From: Corylus avellana
Lineage: Eukaryota > Streptophyta > Magnoliopsida > Fagales > Betulaceae
Assembly: GCF_901000735.1 (NCBI RefSeq)
Contig: NC_081546.1
Coordinates: 7,528,254-7,592,253, forward strand
Direction of reading: 5' to 3'
Length of the DNA: 64,000 nucleotides
Shown: piece by piece, positions 35,632 through 47,877 of the stretch
How the letters are laid out: every line of letters begins with the position of its first letter
How positions within the stretch are numbered: the stretch's first letter is position 1
The notes under the pieces: model-generated
What the model saw: only the letters and a program-made list of their open reading frames with translations
The model's database searches: none
What the model was told of the DNA's origin: nothing
Program-made: the position numbers and the translations under genes

Positions 35632-35991
35632 AGCAAGCCATTCCTTGATATCAACAGGAGGTGGTGGTCTAGGCTCCTTACCTTGTAGCTCTAACCACCA
35701 AATCCCCGCTCACATTTTCTCCTTCAAAACCACCAACCGACTCCATTCCAACGGTCATTAACTGCCCGGCCCTCGCGCCTCCTGGGAATTGCCACCCCTT
35801 CAAAACTCCCCATGATTCCTCCGATTCAAACATTAAACCCTTTCACTAAATTTTCCGTCCTCTCACTCTTTCTCAAGCACCCCACCAACCAACGCAATTG
35901 GTGCTTTCGACCCCAACACGGCGCACTCTCTCTCCCGGAGCGGCGCTTACCCTCCGGCGCCGCAAAATATCCACACCGAAAACTCTCAAAC

Positions 35992-37919
35992 ATGGCAGAT
36001 CCTCGCGCTTTCGTGCCTTATCATGACCCATACGACGGTCCACTCCCCGAAAACATTCTCACTTTCATGGATGACGCAAATCCCACACTTGCCGACGTAT
36101 CCTACTCTCATCCGACATTGCCTCCGTCTGATTTCAATCCCTTAGAGGATCCGGTTATGTGGGATATCTGTAATGACTCTAATAACGAAGCCGGAACTTC
36201 TCAGGCGGGTCCGTCGGAGGTTCGCGCCGGAACTAGAAATACAGAGGGCCCGTATTTTGACCCACAGAGCGCACGTGATTGGAACATGAGGCCGCTTTCA
36301 TTTTGGCCGGTGGCACCGACCCCATTTAATTGTAGTTGTTGCCAAGTGCTCAGGGAAATAATTTATACAAATGGTAGTAATTAATTTGTTTTGCGTAGGG
36401 GTTTTCGACATTTTTGATCCAGTAATTTGATCACTGTATTTTTGTTCATATCCATGCATGGTGGTAGGGACCATTACCAAGAAACTTGAGATTCACGGCA
36501 GACTCGGTATGATCTGCCATGCTATTCTTCAGAATCTGCAAAATGTCAATGTGAATTCTTCAAGCAATCAATATCAAATGTTTGAGTAAGATTTTCCTTC
36601 TTTTTTTTCTTTTTTCTTTTTTTTTCCTTAAAATCAATGAAGAATGTGTAAATAAAAAATAAAAACAAGCCATGAAAAAATGGCCTTTTTAAAAAAGAAA
36701 AAAAAAACTTTTGAATTAAAAAATAACAATTAATATCAACTAAATAATGGGTTGATTTTTTTTTTTTTTTCTTGGTTTCTGGTCATTAAATTTAATTCAG
36801 TTTTTGCAAGAAAAGCATAGAAGATGTGAAGCAGTTTTTAGTGACCTATTGTGTAGAGCAAAAGCTTGCGGGGTATGTAATGGTGCAAGATCCGCTTGCA
36901 TTTTTTTATGAAGCCCTCTGTGTTGGACTGGACTGGGACGAAGACCCGCTTGCTGATGACTTTTTTCAACAATCCCCAGCGAATTCAGGTTAATTGGTTT
37001 CTTCCTCCTCTATGATCATTTGAATATATATATATATGTCGGAAATACTATGTTTTATGAGACTTGAATGTTAAAATTGCAGAAGGAGCACGTCAAATGG
37101 ACATTGAACCAGATGCCGAGCATGAGAAAGGGAGGACAACTAAGGTTTCCCTTGCTGCACAGGTTGTTGCTACTCCCCCCACCTTTTTTTTAATATATAC
37201 ATATACATTACATATCATATACTATAATTTTTTAAACATGCATGCTACATCACTTATTTTTTCACTTCTTTTCTAAACCCTTGTAGCATGTCAAATTACC
37301 TATATATTCTCATTTTATATTTCTTAAAGTCTTTTAAATATAAAAGACCATTTTTAATATAAATTAGAGCCTTTAATAATAATCTGCCAGACTTTTTTTT
37401 TTTTTTCCTTTGGGCACACTGATAGTATTGCTAATTCGATTTAATTTGTTTAACATAGTTAATTGTATTGCGCTGTGGAGTAGTGCAGAGGGAAAGAGCA
37501 GGAAAGTTGACTTTGAAAGACGTCAGCCATTACTTCCATCTTCCTATTGAAGAGGCTGCTAGGAGGATGAAATTATGCCCCACCGTTCTCAAGAAGATTT
37601 GCCGAAGAGATGGGATGAATCGATGGCCCCACAGAAAGGTTCATTTTTTTTTCCTTTTCTTTTTCATATCCATATATATTGGCAAAGCATACAATTTATG
37701 GTGTATATTTCTTGGTAGATGCAGGTTAAAAGCATTCAAAGGCAAATATCAAGCTTGACAGCAAGCCTAGATTCAAACAACGCAGAGGCAAGGGCAAATG
37801 CTCAAGCTGAGATCGACAGACTTCAACAAGAGCTGACCAACGTTTGTGCCGGCCGGGTGGTCTCAAGATCAGGATTAACTGAAGAACGTAATTATGCGCT
37901 TAGAGCTAGGGCTGACTAG
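35992..37919 (+). CDS. RKD: RKD-type RWP-RK transcription factor, tandem copy A
   Basis: Six exons: 35992-36373, 36468-36585, 36801-36988, 37083-37162, 37489-37638, 37725-37919. All junctions are GT-AG, phases agree and the product is 370 aa. RWP-RK factors are plant nuclear DNA-binding proteins; the RKD subgroup controls egg-cell identity and early embryo patterning. Exon 5 encodes the RWP-RK domain (about residues 257-306), from KLTLKDVSHYFHLP to NRWPHRK. Exon 6 adds a coiled coil (KSIQRQISSLTASL, then an Ala/Gln/Glu-rich helix). The N-terminal half has the RKD-typical block CQVLREIIYTNG (joined across intron 1) and KLEIHGRLGMICHAILQN. The exon 3 start at 36801 is chosen because it gives MFDFCKKSIEDVKQF without a stop. 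I prefer Met 35992 (AAACATGGCA context) to 35812. Differs from copy B at one residue (His vs Leu in PYxDPYDG). Confidence 0.9.
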
Positions 37920-38798
37920 CTTATTCCCTTCCAATTTTACGTTTCTGAGCCCATAATTTTTGTCTTGAGGCTGGTAATTCTAGTGTTGATATATATATAG
38001 TAGACTTTATGAGTGGTGTACGTATTCATTCACAATAATATATTGTTGGATATTTTTATCAATAAATTAAATGCAGTTTGTTTCAACCATATGGTTTTTT
38101 TATTATTTTTGAATGCTCGGTGCGGTGCGAATAATAATATTGGTCATGAACCTAAATATATTTTTAGTTAGCCAAGAAAAACAACATTTAATGGTTTACC
38201 CTTATTATCTGAGTAAACAATTTTTCACTACTTCTCCCATACCCCGAGCCAGCAAGGTAATTGCGAAGAGCGTTTATCCGAACAAGTTTCAAATTGCATG
38301 CCTGAACACTTACCCTGATAAGTGGGCTCTAGCTACAAGAATTAATCTGGATCTAATACAACACTTGAAGACACATTATCTTCTTCATGATCTGTTTTTT
38401 TGTTGTCTCTCCCTTCTTCGCAACTCATCATATTATATAAAAATATAAAAAATATATGGCAAGCTAGTTTTCATTAAGCTAAACACCAAAAACAAATTTT
38501 AGGCCTAAAATACTATTTGAAGTCAAAATTTAAGAAAAGAAACACATAGGCCATTTTGGCATTTTGCTAAATTCGAATGTTTTTTCGTTTGTCACACCTC
38601 ATTTACAGACTTTCATTTGCCCTTCAGTGATCAACTTCTATATGTTTCCTGCGAAGTATATATGACAAGAACCTAGGAATTTCCGGCTGCCTTGGTGTTA
38701 TCATATTCTATATATATAGGCTGCCTTGGTCTTGAGAAGAACCTAAGAACTATTGGGAAATGATCGTGTTAATGCCAAACTTGGATGGCTGAATAACA

Positions 38799-39484
38799 AT
38801 GGCCTCAAGCCCACCAACCAGGAAGGACTTGCACAGAGTAATAAAAAAGAAGAGGGTAAGCTCGGAGAGGGAAGCCGAGGCTGGGGAGAATTCGTTCTTC
38901 CTGGCCACGGCTGATGGTGAACTGCGAGCGTACGTTTCCCCACCTAAGGCACCTGGGTCCGCCTCATCACTAAAAGGGCGCCTCGATGGTGGTCGTCCGC
39001 CGCGAAGCGTGAAGGTAACTCCCTCTACCGTTATCCGCCAAAGTGCTTGTCTTCGGGCTCCGCGCTTCTCGCCTGAAGAGGAGAGCAGGCCTTTCGTCAC
39101 TCTTCACCTGGGAATTCCAATCCGGTCACTTTATCATCTGATTCTGAGGAGAGAAGCTCATTTTTCGGTTTCAGTGACTGGTTGGGCGAACAATGGAACA
39201 CCGAAGCGGGTACAACGAGGAGTATGAGTCAAGGGGACGCTTCGGATAGAAACCATCAGCAATTGCAGGAGGCTCGTCTGGAGGTTGCGAAGCTTGAGTG
39301 GCGCCTGAAAGAGTCCGAGCTGTCTATGAGGGGGAAGGAGTCTCGTGCTTTCAACCGTGGGCGCGCTCTAGGACACCTGGAGGGTGAAGTGGCCAGGGCG
39401 AAGAAAGATCTTGCCAATGAATATGGTTGGTCGACTGTCTTCTCCCAGCTTTCAGATGATGGGGAGGAAGGCAAGATGCCGTGA
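38799..39484 (+). pseudogene. Unrecognised 228-codon ORF, copy A, one-base deletion
   Basis: Encodes a basic N-terminus (MASSPPTRKDLHRVIKKKR), a Ser/Pro-rich middle and a charged probable coiled coil (EARLEVAKLEWRLKESEL), ending DDGEEGKMP. Compared with unit B (reading CCTTTCCGTCAC) this copy lacks one C near 39094, so the frame shifts after SRPF. Restoring that base gives the same 687-nt frame as copy B without its transposon. No domain recognised. It may be a host gene carried in the duplication or a retroelement-derived ORF; function unknown. Confidence 0.55.
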
Positions 39485-40347
39485 GGAGCTGGTGGCTATG
39501 CTGTTTCCGAGGAGCATGTTTTACTCCCGTTTGTGTGCTTCTTGTTGTTGGCTATGTTGTTTTTCTTTTGCCTGATCAGTTTTAATTTGGCTTTGTGATT
39601 CTGGATATTTTGGGGAAACGTAATCCTAATTATGGTTCTTGGTTTAAAACTGGCATGTAATTGTGGGAACTGCTTTTCTTTGATTTTTGTTGCTTGTAGT
39701 TTTGTGTGCGGATGCTTTCTTCTTTTGAATTGAAATTTCCTATAATTTTCTTTAAATTTGAAATTTACAAATTCATAAATCTCAGCTATTCATTTCATCT
39801 AAGCGTTTACAATAAATCATGTTTTAACATTTAATAAGAAAACATGACTTATTAAATTCTTTGAGAGTAGCTTCTTTATTAAATGCTGAAACATGACTTA
39901 TTTTAGACGCTTAAATGAGATGAACGGCTGAGATTTATGAATTTAAAAATCTCAAATTTAATGAAAATTTTAGGAGATCTCAATCTTCTACTTTTTTATG
40001 GCATTTACCACTTTAATAATGGTAATAATTAAGATCGGACACGCAAGGTGACCATTGGTAGTTTTTGTGGAAAAAACAATGTGATTTTGTTGTGGGAGTT
40101 GCATTGTCACGTTTCCATGAGTGACTTGACAAAGTGATAGATTTTGATAGCATGGTTACTTTTTCGAGGTTGCGGGACTTCATCCACGTGTCACTTCCCT
40201 CTACTCTTTTATAGCGAGGTACGGAGGGGTTGATATTGGGAATTAAGGGTTTGTCCTCCATTCTTCTTTCTTTCTTTTTTCTTCTCGTCATTTTGATTCT
40301 CTCCCCCCTTTTTCTTTTTTGCGAGGTCTTCATGTGGGTTGTGCGAT

Positions 40348-40446
40348 ATGAGTAGCAGCGAGGATGAAGACAGTAGCCGTTTTGCCGGTGTTGTGAGCAA
40401 ATGGTCGTTTTCAGATGAAGGAGTTGTGGTGTCGCTTGTTGGCTAG
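40348..40446 (+). CDS. Possible 32-aa ORF with promoter-like leader, copy A
   Basis: Upstream lie a CACGTG G-box (about 40185), a TTTTATAGC TATA-like box (about 40207) and a CT-rich leader, then ATG and MSSSEDEDSSRFAGVVSK, ending at TAG 40444-40446. The arrangement is repeated at 50964-51062 with three amino-acid changes. It could be a first exon of a degraded gene; no downstream exon was identified. Confidence 0.3.
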   Translation: MSSSEDEDSSRFAGVVSKWSFSDEGVVVSLVG

Positions 40447-41179
40447 GACTTCCGATGAAGAGGTTGAGGCCAGTGATGGGGTGAGGTGGGGCGGGACCTC
40501 CCTGGTGGTGGTAGGGACTAGACGTGGACTAGGACGAAGACGGGTGCTGACATAGCATATTTGAGAAATAGAGCTTTTAAGTAAAAAAAAAAAAAAAAAA
40601 AGCTTTTTGACAAAAGCTTCATTTTTAAGTTTTTCCCAAAAGTGCGTTTGAGCTATTTTTAAGCTTTTTGGACCCATAAAAGCGCTTTTAATTTTTTTAC
40701 CAAACGAATACTTTATATATATACTTGTAGAAAAAGTAAACCTATAAGGAAAGAAAAATAATTAAAATAAATATAATCTTAGTAAGAAAAGGAAATAAAG
40801 TCCAAATAAAATAAATAAGCTCTTCAGTAAATAAGATCCTAATCAAATAAAATAAAATCCTAATATAAAATAGAAAATTAAATATAATTGACAATCAACT
40901 CGAATTTTGACAAATCTTTCTTTTTATACTTCCATTGTTTGAGAATTAGTAAAATTTTGATCAAGCTACGTTGTTCCAATATTAATTTTGTCATTTTTCT
41001 TATTTTTGTTTTTACCGAAAATATAGGTAAATGCCGTTCTACATCAAACACCTCCACTTGAAAAAAAACTCATCCTCTAGTTTTGTTTGGGAGATAGCAT
41101 GCACAGCTCCTCCGAAGAAAGGTACTTGGAGAAATCCACATAGATAACATCAAAACACGATTTTTCTTTTTCATCTACT

Positions 41180-42328
41180 TTTACAAAAATTTCTCTAACG
41201 ATTTCTTCTTGGGTTGTTATCTTCAACTTCATCGTTTTCTTCAAAAGAATCATTGATTTTCATGGTGATCCTAATGAGTTGCACCTGTGGCGGATGAGGT
41301 GGTGGTTGTTTTTCTACTTGTGTAGTCGTTGGAACAAATAGTTGTTGCTGCACAAATTGTTTCTCTAACGGTGGCTCCACTTTTTCAGCCAAATTAACCG
41401 CATCGACATCATTTTCACCATAATTAATATTTTCTTCATAGACAAAGGATCTATTAGGAGATTCATGAATACTGTTACAGATAAGTTGAATGCAACTTAT
41501 GTCATCTTAAAGGAACCTGTCGACATAAAGAAACTGAATGGGCCTCACTCGAATCTTATTGTCATCATGACGAACAGGACCCATTTGCATGCACTCCATC
41601 ATCTCTTGCAACTGGCATATCGATTGTTACGTCATCTGCTGAAACTCTTGAAATTCGGCTCTCGAAACAACATCTCTCTCACGAACGGCATCATTATAGA
41701 AGTTGTTGTAGTACAAGTTGGCTATTGAATCCAGATAACGCTGGCTCAAATACCCCATGAATTTGGCTCTTGAAATAGCCCCTTCTCTATAAGAGGGGTT
41801 GTTGGAGAAGATTGTCACAGTTGCGTTGATTGGCCATGATCATGATAAAGTCTGCTCTGATACCAACTGACGTAGCGGAAGACTAAGTAGCTACAATGTT
41901 GTGCCAAACAGAGTGCAAACCCAAGTACAGGCTATCGTAAGTAATAATTTCTCGGTAAGTACGAGGTTGATCAACAGGAAATGCTAAAACACTAAAGCAA
42001 GATTCCTATTATTATGCAGAAAAGTAAAAAGAGTTGATTTTGGTTTTCTACTATAAAGTGGAGCAATAGATTAGGATGTAAACTAAAATTAAATTACGAA
42101 ACTATAAATATAAATAAATTGGTGTAGGAGAAAATTTATGGGAAGCATCAAGGTTTCAAGAATCCACATAGCATTATATTACGTATTCTCGAGACATATA
42201 ATTATAACTCAACTAGGTAGAAATCAATTCTCCTAATCAGAAGATAAAGCAATAAAGCACTCATTAAATAATTAAAATAAATTGAATATTTTTTAATTAA
42301 GAATTTGATTGTGATAACATATAACACA
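41180..42328 (-). mobile_element. Gypsy-type LTR retroelement 5' fragment (minus strand)
   Basis: On the minus strand, GTTGGTATCAGAGC (about 41854-41867) is a primer-binding site, preceded by a probable LTR (about 42328-41868, TGTGTTAT to CTACGTCA) and followed by a gag-like start (MANQRNCDNLLQQ) that is closed quickly by stops. Further gag-like pieces run to about 41195 (MAEKVEPPLEKQFVQQQ). No protease, RT or integrase remains. Unit B has lost most of this region. The LTR left edge is tentative. Confidence 0.55.
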
Positions 42329-42419
42329 AAATAAATTAATCATTTATTATAAATTCAAATTATAACAAATCATATCAAATAAGCATTTGATATAAACGAT
42401 TTTTTCAAAATAAATGTTG

Positions 42420-42903
42420 TGTTAAGAGTAAACCAGAAGATCAAATGAAGTCCAAGGATAATCAAGAAACTGCATCTAATACACGTGACAAACACCATAG
42501 TTTTCATGCAACCTTGACACCTACAGCAGCCACTAGAAGGACTTCAATTCATGGAAACTTGTTCCCCACTTCTGCACACACCAGTAGACTACAACAGCAG
42601 CCTATCCCTGCTGACTTGCAGTAGCCTGTCATCCCCATTTCTTGCTGCAAATCCAACTCCTTAAGTTATTGCTGATTTTCCTCCAAGCAATGCCATCAAC
42701 TCAGCACACCTTTGAGTTCCTCAATTTCCTTTCTCTACCATTTTAGTCATTTTGTGGTTTATCAATCTTGTAAAGTTTTGTTTAGTCTTTCCTCTTGTAA
42801 TCACCATACCTTGTAATTACTCTTGAGCCTATGGCTGTAAATACTTAATACACTTGCTGTTGTTGGTTAAGCAAAACCAAAAACAGTTTCTCTTAAACTT
42901 TCA
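42420..42903 (+). mobile_element. Copia LTR in unit A, cut by the assembly gap
   Basis: It matches the 508-bp LTRs of the unit B element but lacks 24 internal bases (484 bp). It begins TGTTAAGAGT directly after TGTTG, the same target sequence as in unit B, so the insertion predates the duplication. One base (T) follows before the gap, which fits both an internal primer site and a solo-LTR flank, so completeness is undecided. Confidence 0.9.
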
Positions 42904-42904
42904 T

Positions 42905-43004
42905 NNNNNNNNNNNNNNNNNNNNNNNNNNNNNNNNNNNNNNNNNNNNNNNNNNNNNNNNNNNNNNNNNNNNNNNNNNNNNNNNNNNNNNNNNNNNNNNN
43001 NNNN
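42905..43004. other. Assembly gap of 100 N between units A and B
   Basis: The left flank stops right after a Copia LTR; the right flank resumes in the (AT)n tract that begins the duplicated unit. The gap probably hides Copia internal sequence and the true A/B junction. Confidence 0.99.
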
Positions 43005-43959
43005 TTTTTACCTTTATATATATATATATATATATATATTTTACCTTAATTTTTCGTTTTTATTTTTAAGAATAGAAGGGAGAGCCATGACCTATGCCAG
43101 TACCCCTCCCTCCTTCCCATGTGCATGGTAAGGCCCGTGGTGGATTTGGGATGAAGAAGTTATTGAAAAGGTAGGTGCGTGACGAAGGTGAACGAATAAC
43201 GGTCAATTTATCTCTCATCTTCAAAAAAAAAAAAAAAAATCGAATAGAAAAAAGGAAAGATATCACTAATTCATGCTCTATCTACAACTTTCATGCTGGT
43301 ATATTCTCTTGTCTCACTAATTCATAAAATGACCCATGACAACTAAATTTTGACCTTTCGGACTCCATTTGGTGGGATATGGAGGCACATAGAGTCTCTT
43401 CAAGCCCATAAAAGGGTTACATTCACTAAATTAATGGCAACAATATAATTTGTAAAGACTGGTCACTAATTTGTTCACAATTTTCTTTTTGAAGATAGAA
43501 ACTAAGCGGAGGAAACTCCCGAATTTATCTGTAATGTAATTTTCATAAAGATATTTTCTTTATCCAACAAGTGATTCTATGGATTATATTGATCTTTCCT
43601 TAAAAAAAAAAAAAAACAAAAACAAAACAAAACAAAACAAAACAAAACTTTCAATATTTAAAACATAAGAAATGATGGCTATTATAAAGGAGTGATCCTT
43701 AACTATTTGTTTTCTTTTCTTTTTCTTTTTTTCTACATGGAATGGAAATTCATGTTGTAGGACAATTACATACATCACATATACATAGCATAATACACGA
43801 CGGAAAATATTAGCGCTTGTGAGTTTAATTATTCAATTGACTGTGTTTTTAGAATAATAATTCACGGTAATTCAATTCAATATATTTCAAACACACCAAC
43901 AAATCAAATAGAAGTCTCAATTTTCATAATCAAGACAAATTCACCATAAATAATATATT

Positions 43960-44377
43960 GGGAAAATTACAGTTTACCCCCTCAAAGTTGACAGAATTTT
44001 CAACTCGAACACCAAAGTTTCAATTTTTGCAATCCACCCCCCCCCCAAGTTCTAATTTTTTGCAATTTGATCAATTGTATTTAAAACTTCTCGTATTGCC
44101 CCTAATTTTTATTATTTTTATTTTTAAAAAAAAATTCAGGGTGGCCGTAGCCACCCCTTTGGCCATTTGGCCATTTTTGTATCCCCAAATTTGTTTTTTT
44201 TTTTCCATAAAAAATAAAAATAAAAAAACAAATTAGGGGCAATATGAGAATTCAGGGATAATATTGGTCGAATTGAAAAAAATTGAAACTTTGTGAGGGT
44301 GAATTGCAAAAATTGAAACTTTAGTGTTCGAATTGAAAAATGCTGTCAACTTTAGGCGGATAAATTGTAATTTTCCC
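43960..44377. mobile_element. Mutator-type foldback MITE (unit B copy of 34256-34689)
   Basis: Colinear duplicate with the same TAATATATT flanks, so it was inserted before the segmental duplication. Differs by small indels in homopolymers. Confidence 0.8.
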
Positions 44378-44974
44378 TAATATATTAGAGTCTTATCAAA
44401 TGAAATGCACAATTTCATCATGACTACTACGAACTAATTTTAATAAGTTACAAAGAATTTGTGATTTAAATCTTCTATTCATTAATTGTACTAATACACT
44501 TAAATCACATACAATGTAACCTAAGAACTACATTTATCAAATGAATATGCAATGTGTAAATGCTCAAATAGTTCTAAGAAAATAAAACACTTATTAAATA
44601 AAAATGTCATGCAAATTGGTTTTTAAGGCACTCTCTCTAACACAAAATATCATTGGGACTTTTGAAAGATTAATGTAATTTAGTAAATTGTACGTTATGC
44701 AATTGACATACAACTAGGATAACATGGCAATGAAAATCAACTTTTGAATCAACAATGACTTATAAGAAAAAAAAATAAAAAATTAAGGGCTAATTTTTAT
44801 TATCATATCATGTCCCAGTCGTATGGATAGTTAAGCTCGTACTTTTAACACAACTCTAGCACCATCATATCCAAGTCTAGCTTCTAGGAATTCAATTGGT
44901 TCATCCCGTTGCAAATTGAAGAAGCTGTGAACCCAATAATACTTAACTGAGAAATGTTAGATATTATAATTTTA

Positions 44975-45311
44975 GGAGAAAATCCACTTTAACCCCTGAA
45001 GTTTCAGAAATTTTTCAATTTGAACCTCAAAGTTTAAAAATTGGCAATGTACCCCGCTAATGTTTCAAACATTTTCAATTTAAACCTTCCGTTACTAATT
45101 TATGTTAAGTTGGACGAAAATTAAAAAAGAAAAATGCCTGAGAATAATTACGTAATTTCATAGATTCTAGTCCAATTTAACGGAAATTAGTAACGGAAGG
45201 TTTAAATTGAAAATTTTTGAAACATTAGGGGGTACATTGCCAATTTTTAAATTTTGGGGTTCAAATTGAAAAACTCCTGAAACTTGAGGGGGGGTAAAGT
45301 GGATTTTTCCC
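44975..45311. mobile_element. Mutator-type foldback MITE (unit B copy of 35132-35468)
   Basis: Colinear duplicate upstream of RKD copy B, with the same near-identical 9-bp flanks. Confidence 0.75.
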
Positions 45312-45809
45312 TTAATTTTATTCAAATTTCATTTAATATTTTAATTAATTATTGATTTTTTTTATTTAACAATAATTAATATTAAGAGTTAGTTGATAGC
45401 GCCATCTACCGTTACTCTACTGGATTATGTGCATTCGGACCATCACGCTAGCAAGCCATTCCTTGATATCAACAGGAGGTGGTGGTCTAGGCTCCTTACC
45501 TTGTAGCTCTAACCACCAAACCCCCGCTCACATTTTCTCCTTCAAAACCACCAACCGACTCCATTCCAACGGTCATTAACTGCCCGGCCCTCGCGCCTCC
45601 TGGGAATTGCCACCCCTTCAAAACTCCCCATGATTCCTCCGATTCAAACATTAAACCCTTTCACTAAATTTTCCGTCCTCTCACTCTTTCTCAAGCACCC
45701 CACCAACCAACGCAATTGGTGCTTTCGACCCCAACACGGCGCACTCTCTCTCCCGGAGCGGCGCTTACCCTCCGGCGCCGCAAAATATCCACACCGAAAA
45801 CTCTCAAAC

Positions 45810-47774
45810 ATGGCAGATCCTCGCGCTTTCGTGCCTTATCTTGACCCATACGACGGTCCACTCCCCGAAAACATTCTCACTTTCATGGATGACGCAAATC
45901 CCACACTTGCCGACGTATCCTACTCTCATCCGACATTGCCTCCGTCTGATTTCAATCCCTTAGAGGATCCGGTTATGTGGGATATCTGTAATGACTCTAA
46001 TAACGAAGCCGGAACTTCTCAGGCGGGTCCGTCGGAGGTTCGCGCCGGAACTAGAAATACAGAGGGCCCGTATTTTGACCCACAGAGCGCACGTGATTGG
46101 AACATGAGGCCGCTTTCATTTTGGCCGGTGGCACCGACCCCATTTAATTGTAGTTGTTGCCAAGTGCTCAGGGAAATAATTTATACAAATGGTAGTAATT
46201 AATTTGTTTTGCGTAGGGGTTTTCGACATTTTTGATCCAGTAATTTGATCACTGTATTTTTGTTCATATCCATGCATGGTGGTAGGGACCATTACCAAGA
46301 AACTTGAGATTCACGGCAGACTCGGTATGATCTGCCATGCTATTCTTCAGAATCTGCAAAATGTCAATGTGAATTCTTCAAGCAATCAATATCAAATGTT
46401 TGAGTAAGATTTTCCTTCTTTTTTTTCTTTTTTCTTTTTTTTTTCCTTAAAATCAATGAAGAATGTGTAAATAAAAAAAAAAAAAACAAGCCATGAAAAA
46501 ATGGCCTTTTTAAAAAAGAAAAAAAAAACTTTTGAATTAAAAAATAACAATTTATATCAACTAAATAATGGGTTGATTTTTTTTTTTTTTTCTTGGTTTC
46601 TGGTCATTAAATTTAATTCAGTTTTTGCAAGAAAAGCATAGAAGATGTGAAGCAGTTTTTAGTGACCTATTGTGTAGAGCAAAAGCTTGCGGGGTATGTA
46701 ATGGTGCAAGATCCGCTTGCATTTTTTTATGAAGCCCTCTGTGTTGGACTGGACTGGGACGAAGACCCGCTTGCTGATGACTTTTTTCAACAATCCCCAG
46801 CGAATTCAGGTTAATTGGTTTCTTCCTCCTCTATGATCATTTTTTTTTTTTTTTCTAAAATCCTCTATGATCATTTGAATATATATATATATGTCGGAAA
46901 TACTATGTTTTATGAGACTTGAATGTTAAAATTGCAGAAGGAGCACGTCAAATGGACATTGAACCAGATGCCGAGCATGAGAAAGGGAGGACAACTAAGG
47001 TTTCCCTTGCTGCACAGGTTGTTGCTACTCCCCCCACCTTTTTTTTAATATATACATATACATTACATATCATATACTATAATTTTTTAAACATGCATGC
47101 TACATCACTTATTTTTTCACTTCTTTTCTAAACCCTTGTAGCATGTCAAATTACCTATATATTCTCATTTTATATTTCTTAAAGTCTTTTAAATATAAAA
47201 GACCATTTTTAATATAAATTAGAGCCTTTAATAATAATCTGCCAGCCTTTTTTTTTTAACCCTTTGGGCACACTGATAGTATTGCTAATTCGATTTAATT
47301 TGTTTAACATAGTTAATTGTATTGCGCTGTGGAGTAGTGCAGAGGGAAAGAGCAGGAAAGTTGACTTTGAAAGACGTCAGCCATTACTTCCATCTTCCTA
47401 TTGAAGAGGCTGCTAGGAGGATGAAATTATGCCCCACTGTTCTCAAGAAGATTTGCCGAAGAGATGGGATGAATCGATGGCCCCACAGAAAGGTTCTTTT
47501 TTTTTTTCCTTTTCTTTTTCATATCCATATATATTGGCAAAGCATACAATTTATGGTGTATATTTCTTGGTAGATGCAGGTTAAAAGCATTCAAAGGCAA
47601 ATATCAAGCTTGACAGCAAGCCTAGATTCAAACAACGCAGAGGCAAGGGCAAATGCTCAAGCTGAGATCGACAGACTTCAACAAGAGCTGACCAACGTTT
47701 GTGCCGGCCGGGTGGTCTCAAGATCAGGATTAACTGAAGAACGTAATTATGCGCTTAGAGCTAGGGCTGACTAG
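45810..47774 (+). CDS. RKD: RKD-type RWP-RK transcription factor, tandem copy B
   Basis: Six exons: 45810-46191, 46286-46403, 46622-46809, 46938-47017, 47343-47492, 47580-47774; 370 aa, all splice sites and phases intact. The protein equals copy A except for one residue in the N-terminal PYLDPYDG (His in copy A). The RWP-RK domain with NRWPHRK and the C-terminal coiled coil are unchanged. Introns differ more than exons: intron 3 carries an extra T-rich block near 46840-46860, and the intron before exon 6 has homopolymer changes. Upstream sequence differs from copy A by the missing 25-bp repeat and the extra 150 bp at 44745-44890, so expression of the copies may not be identical. Whether both are expressed cannot be told from sequence. 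Confidence 0.9.
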
Positions 47775-47841
47775 CATATTCCCTTCCAATTTTACGTTTC
47801 TGAGCCCATAATTTTTGTCTCGAGGCTGGTAATTCTAGTGT

Positions 47842-47842
<1 letters not shown>

Positions 47843-47876
<34 letters not shown>
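47843..47876. repeat. Expanded (AT)n microsatellite 3' of RKD copy B
   Basis: About 15 AT units; the same site in unit A (37989-38000) and unit C (58102-58113) has only about five. A simple marker to tell the copies apart. Confidence 0.85.

Positions 47877-47877
<1 letters not shown>

Larger units (their letters stand above)
33042..35991. other. Divergent intergenic region, omega-amidase to RKD copy A
   Basis: The two genes point away from each other. The region has AT-rich spacer, the presumed left edge of tandem unit A near 33640, two Mutator-type MITEs, and a 25-bp tandem duplication at 35582-35631. A CT-rich stretch after 35700 is the likely RKD leader. An upstream in-frame ATG at 35812 would add 60 residues; I prefer 35992. 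Confidence 0.6.
33640..42904 (+). repeat. Tandem segmental duplication, unit A
   Basis: The sequence from TTTACCTTTATATATATAT onward is repeated nearly base for base from 43005 (offset about 9.7-9.8 kb). It includes the RKD gene, the 228-codon ORF, a gypsy-type remnant and a Copia LTR. Unit A ends at assembly gap 42905-43004. Confidence 0.93.

Noticed and set aside
35812..35991. Upstream ATG adding 60 aa to RKD copy A (and 45630-45809 in B)
   Set aside because: Weak start context and a low-complexity extension; the ATG at 35992 has a better context. Conservation of the frame in both copies only reflects recent duplication.
36298..36480. 60-aa minus-strand ORF (also 46116-46298)
   Set aside because: Antisense to RKD exon 1 and intron 1; present twice only because of the duplication.
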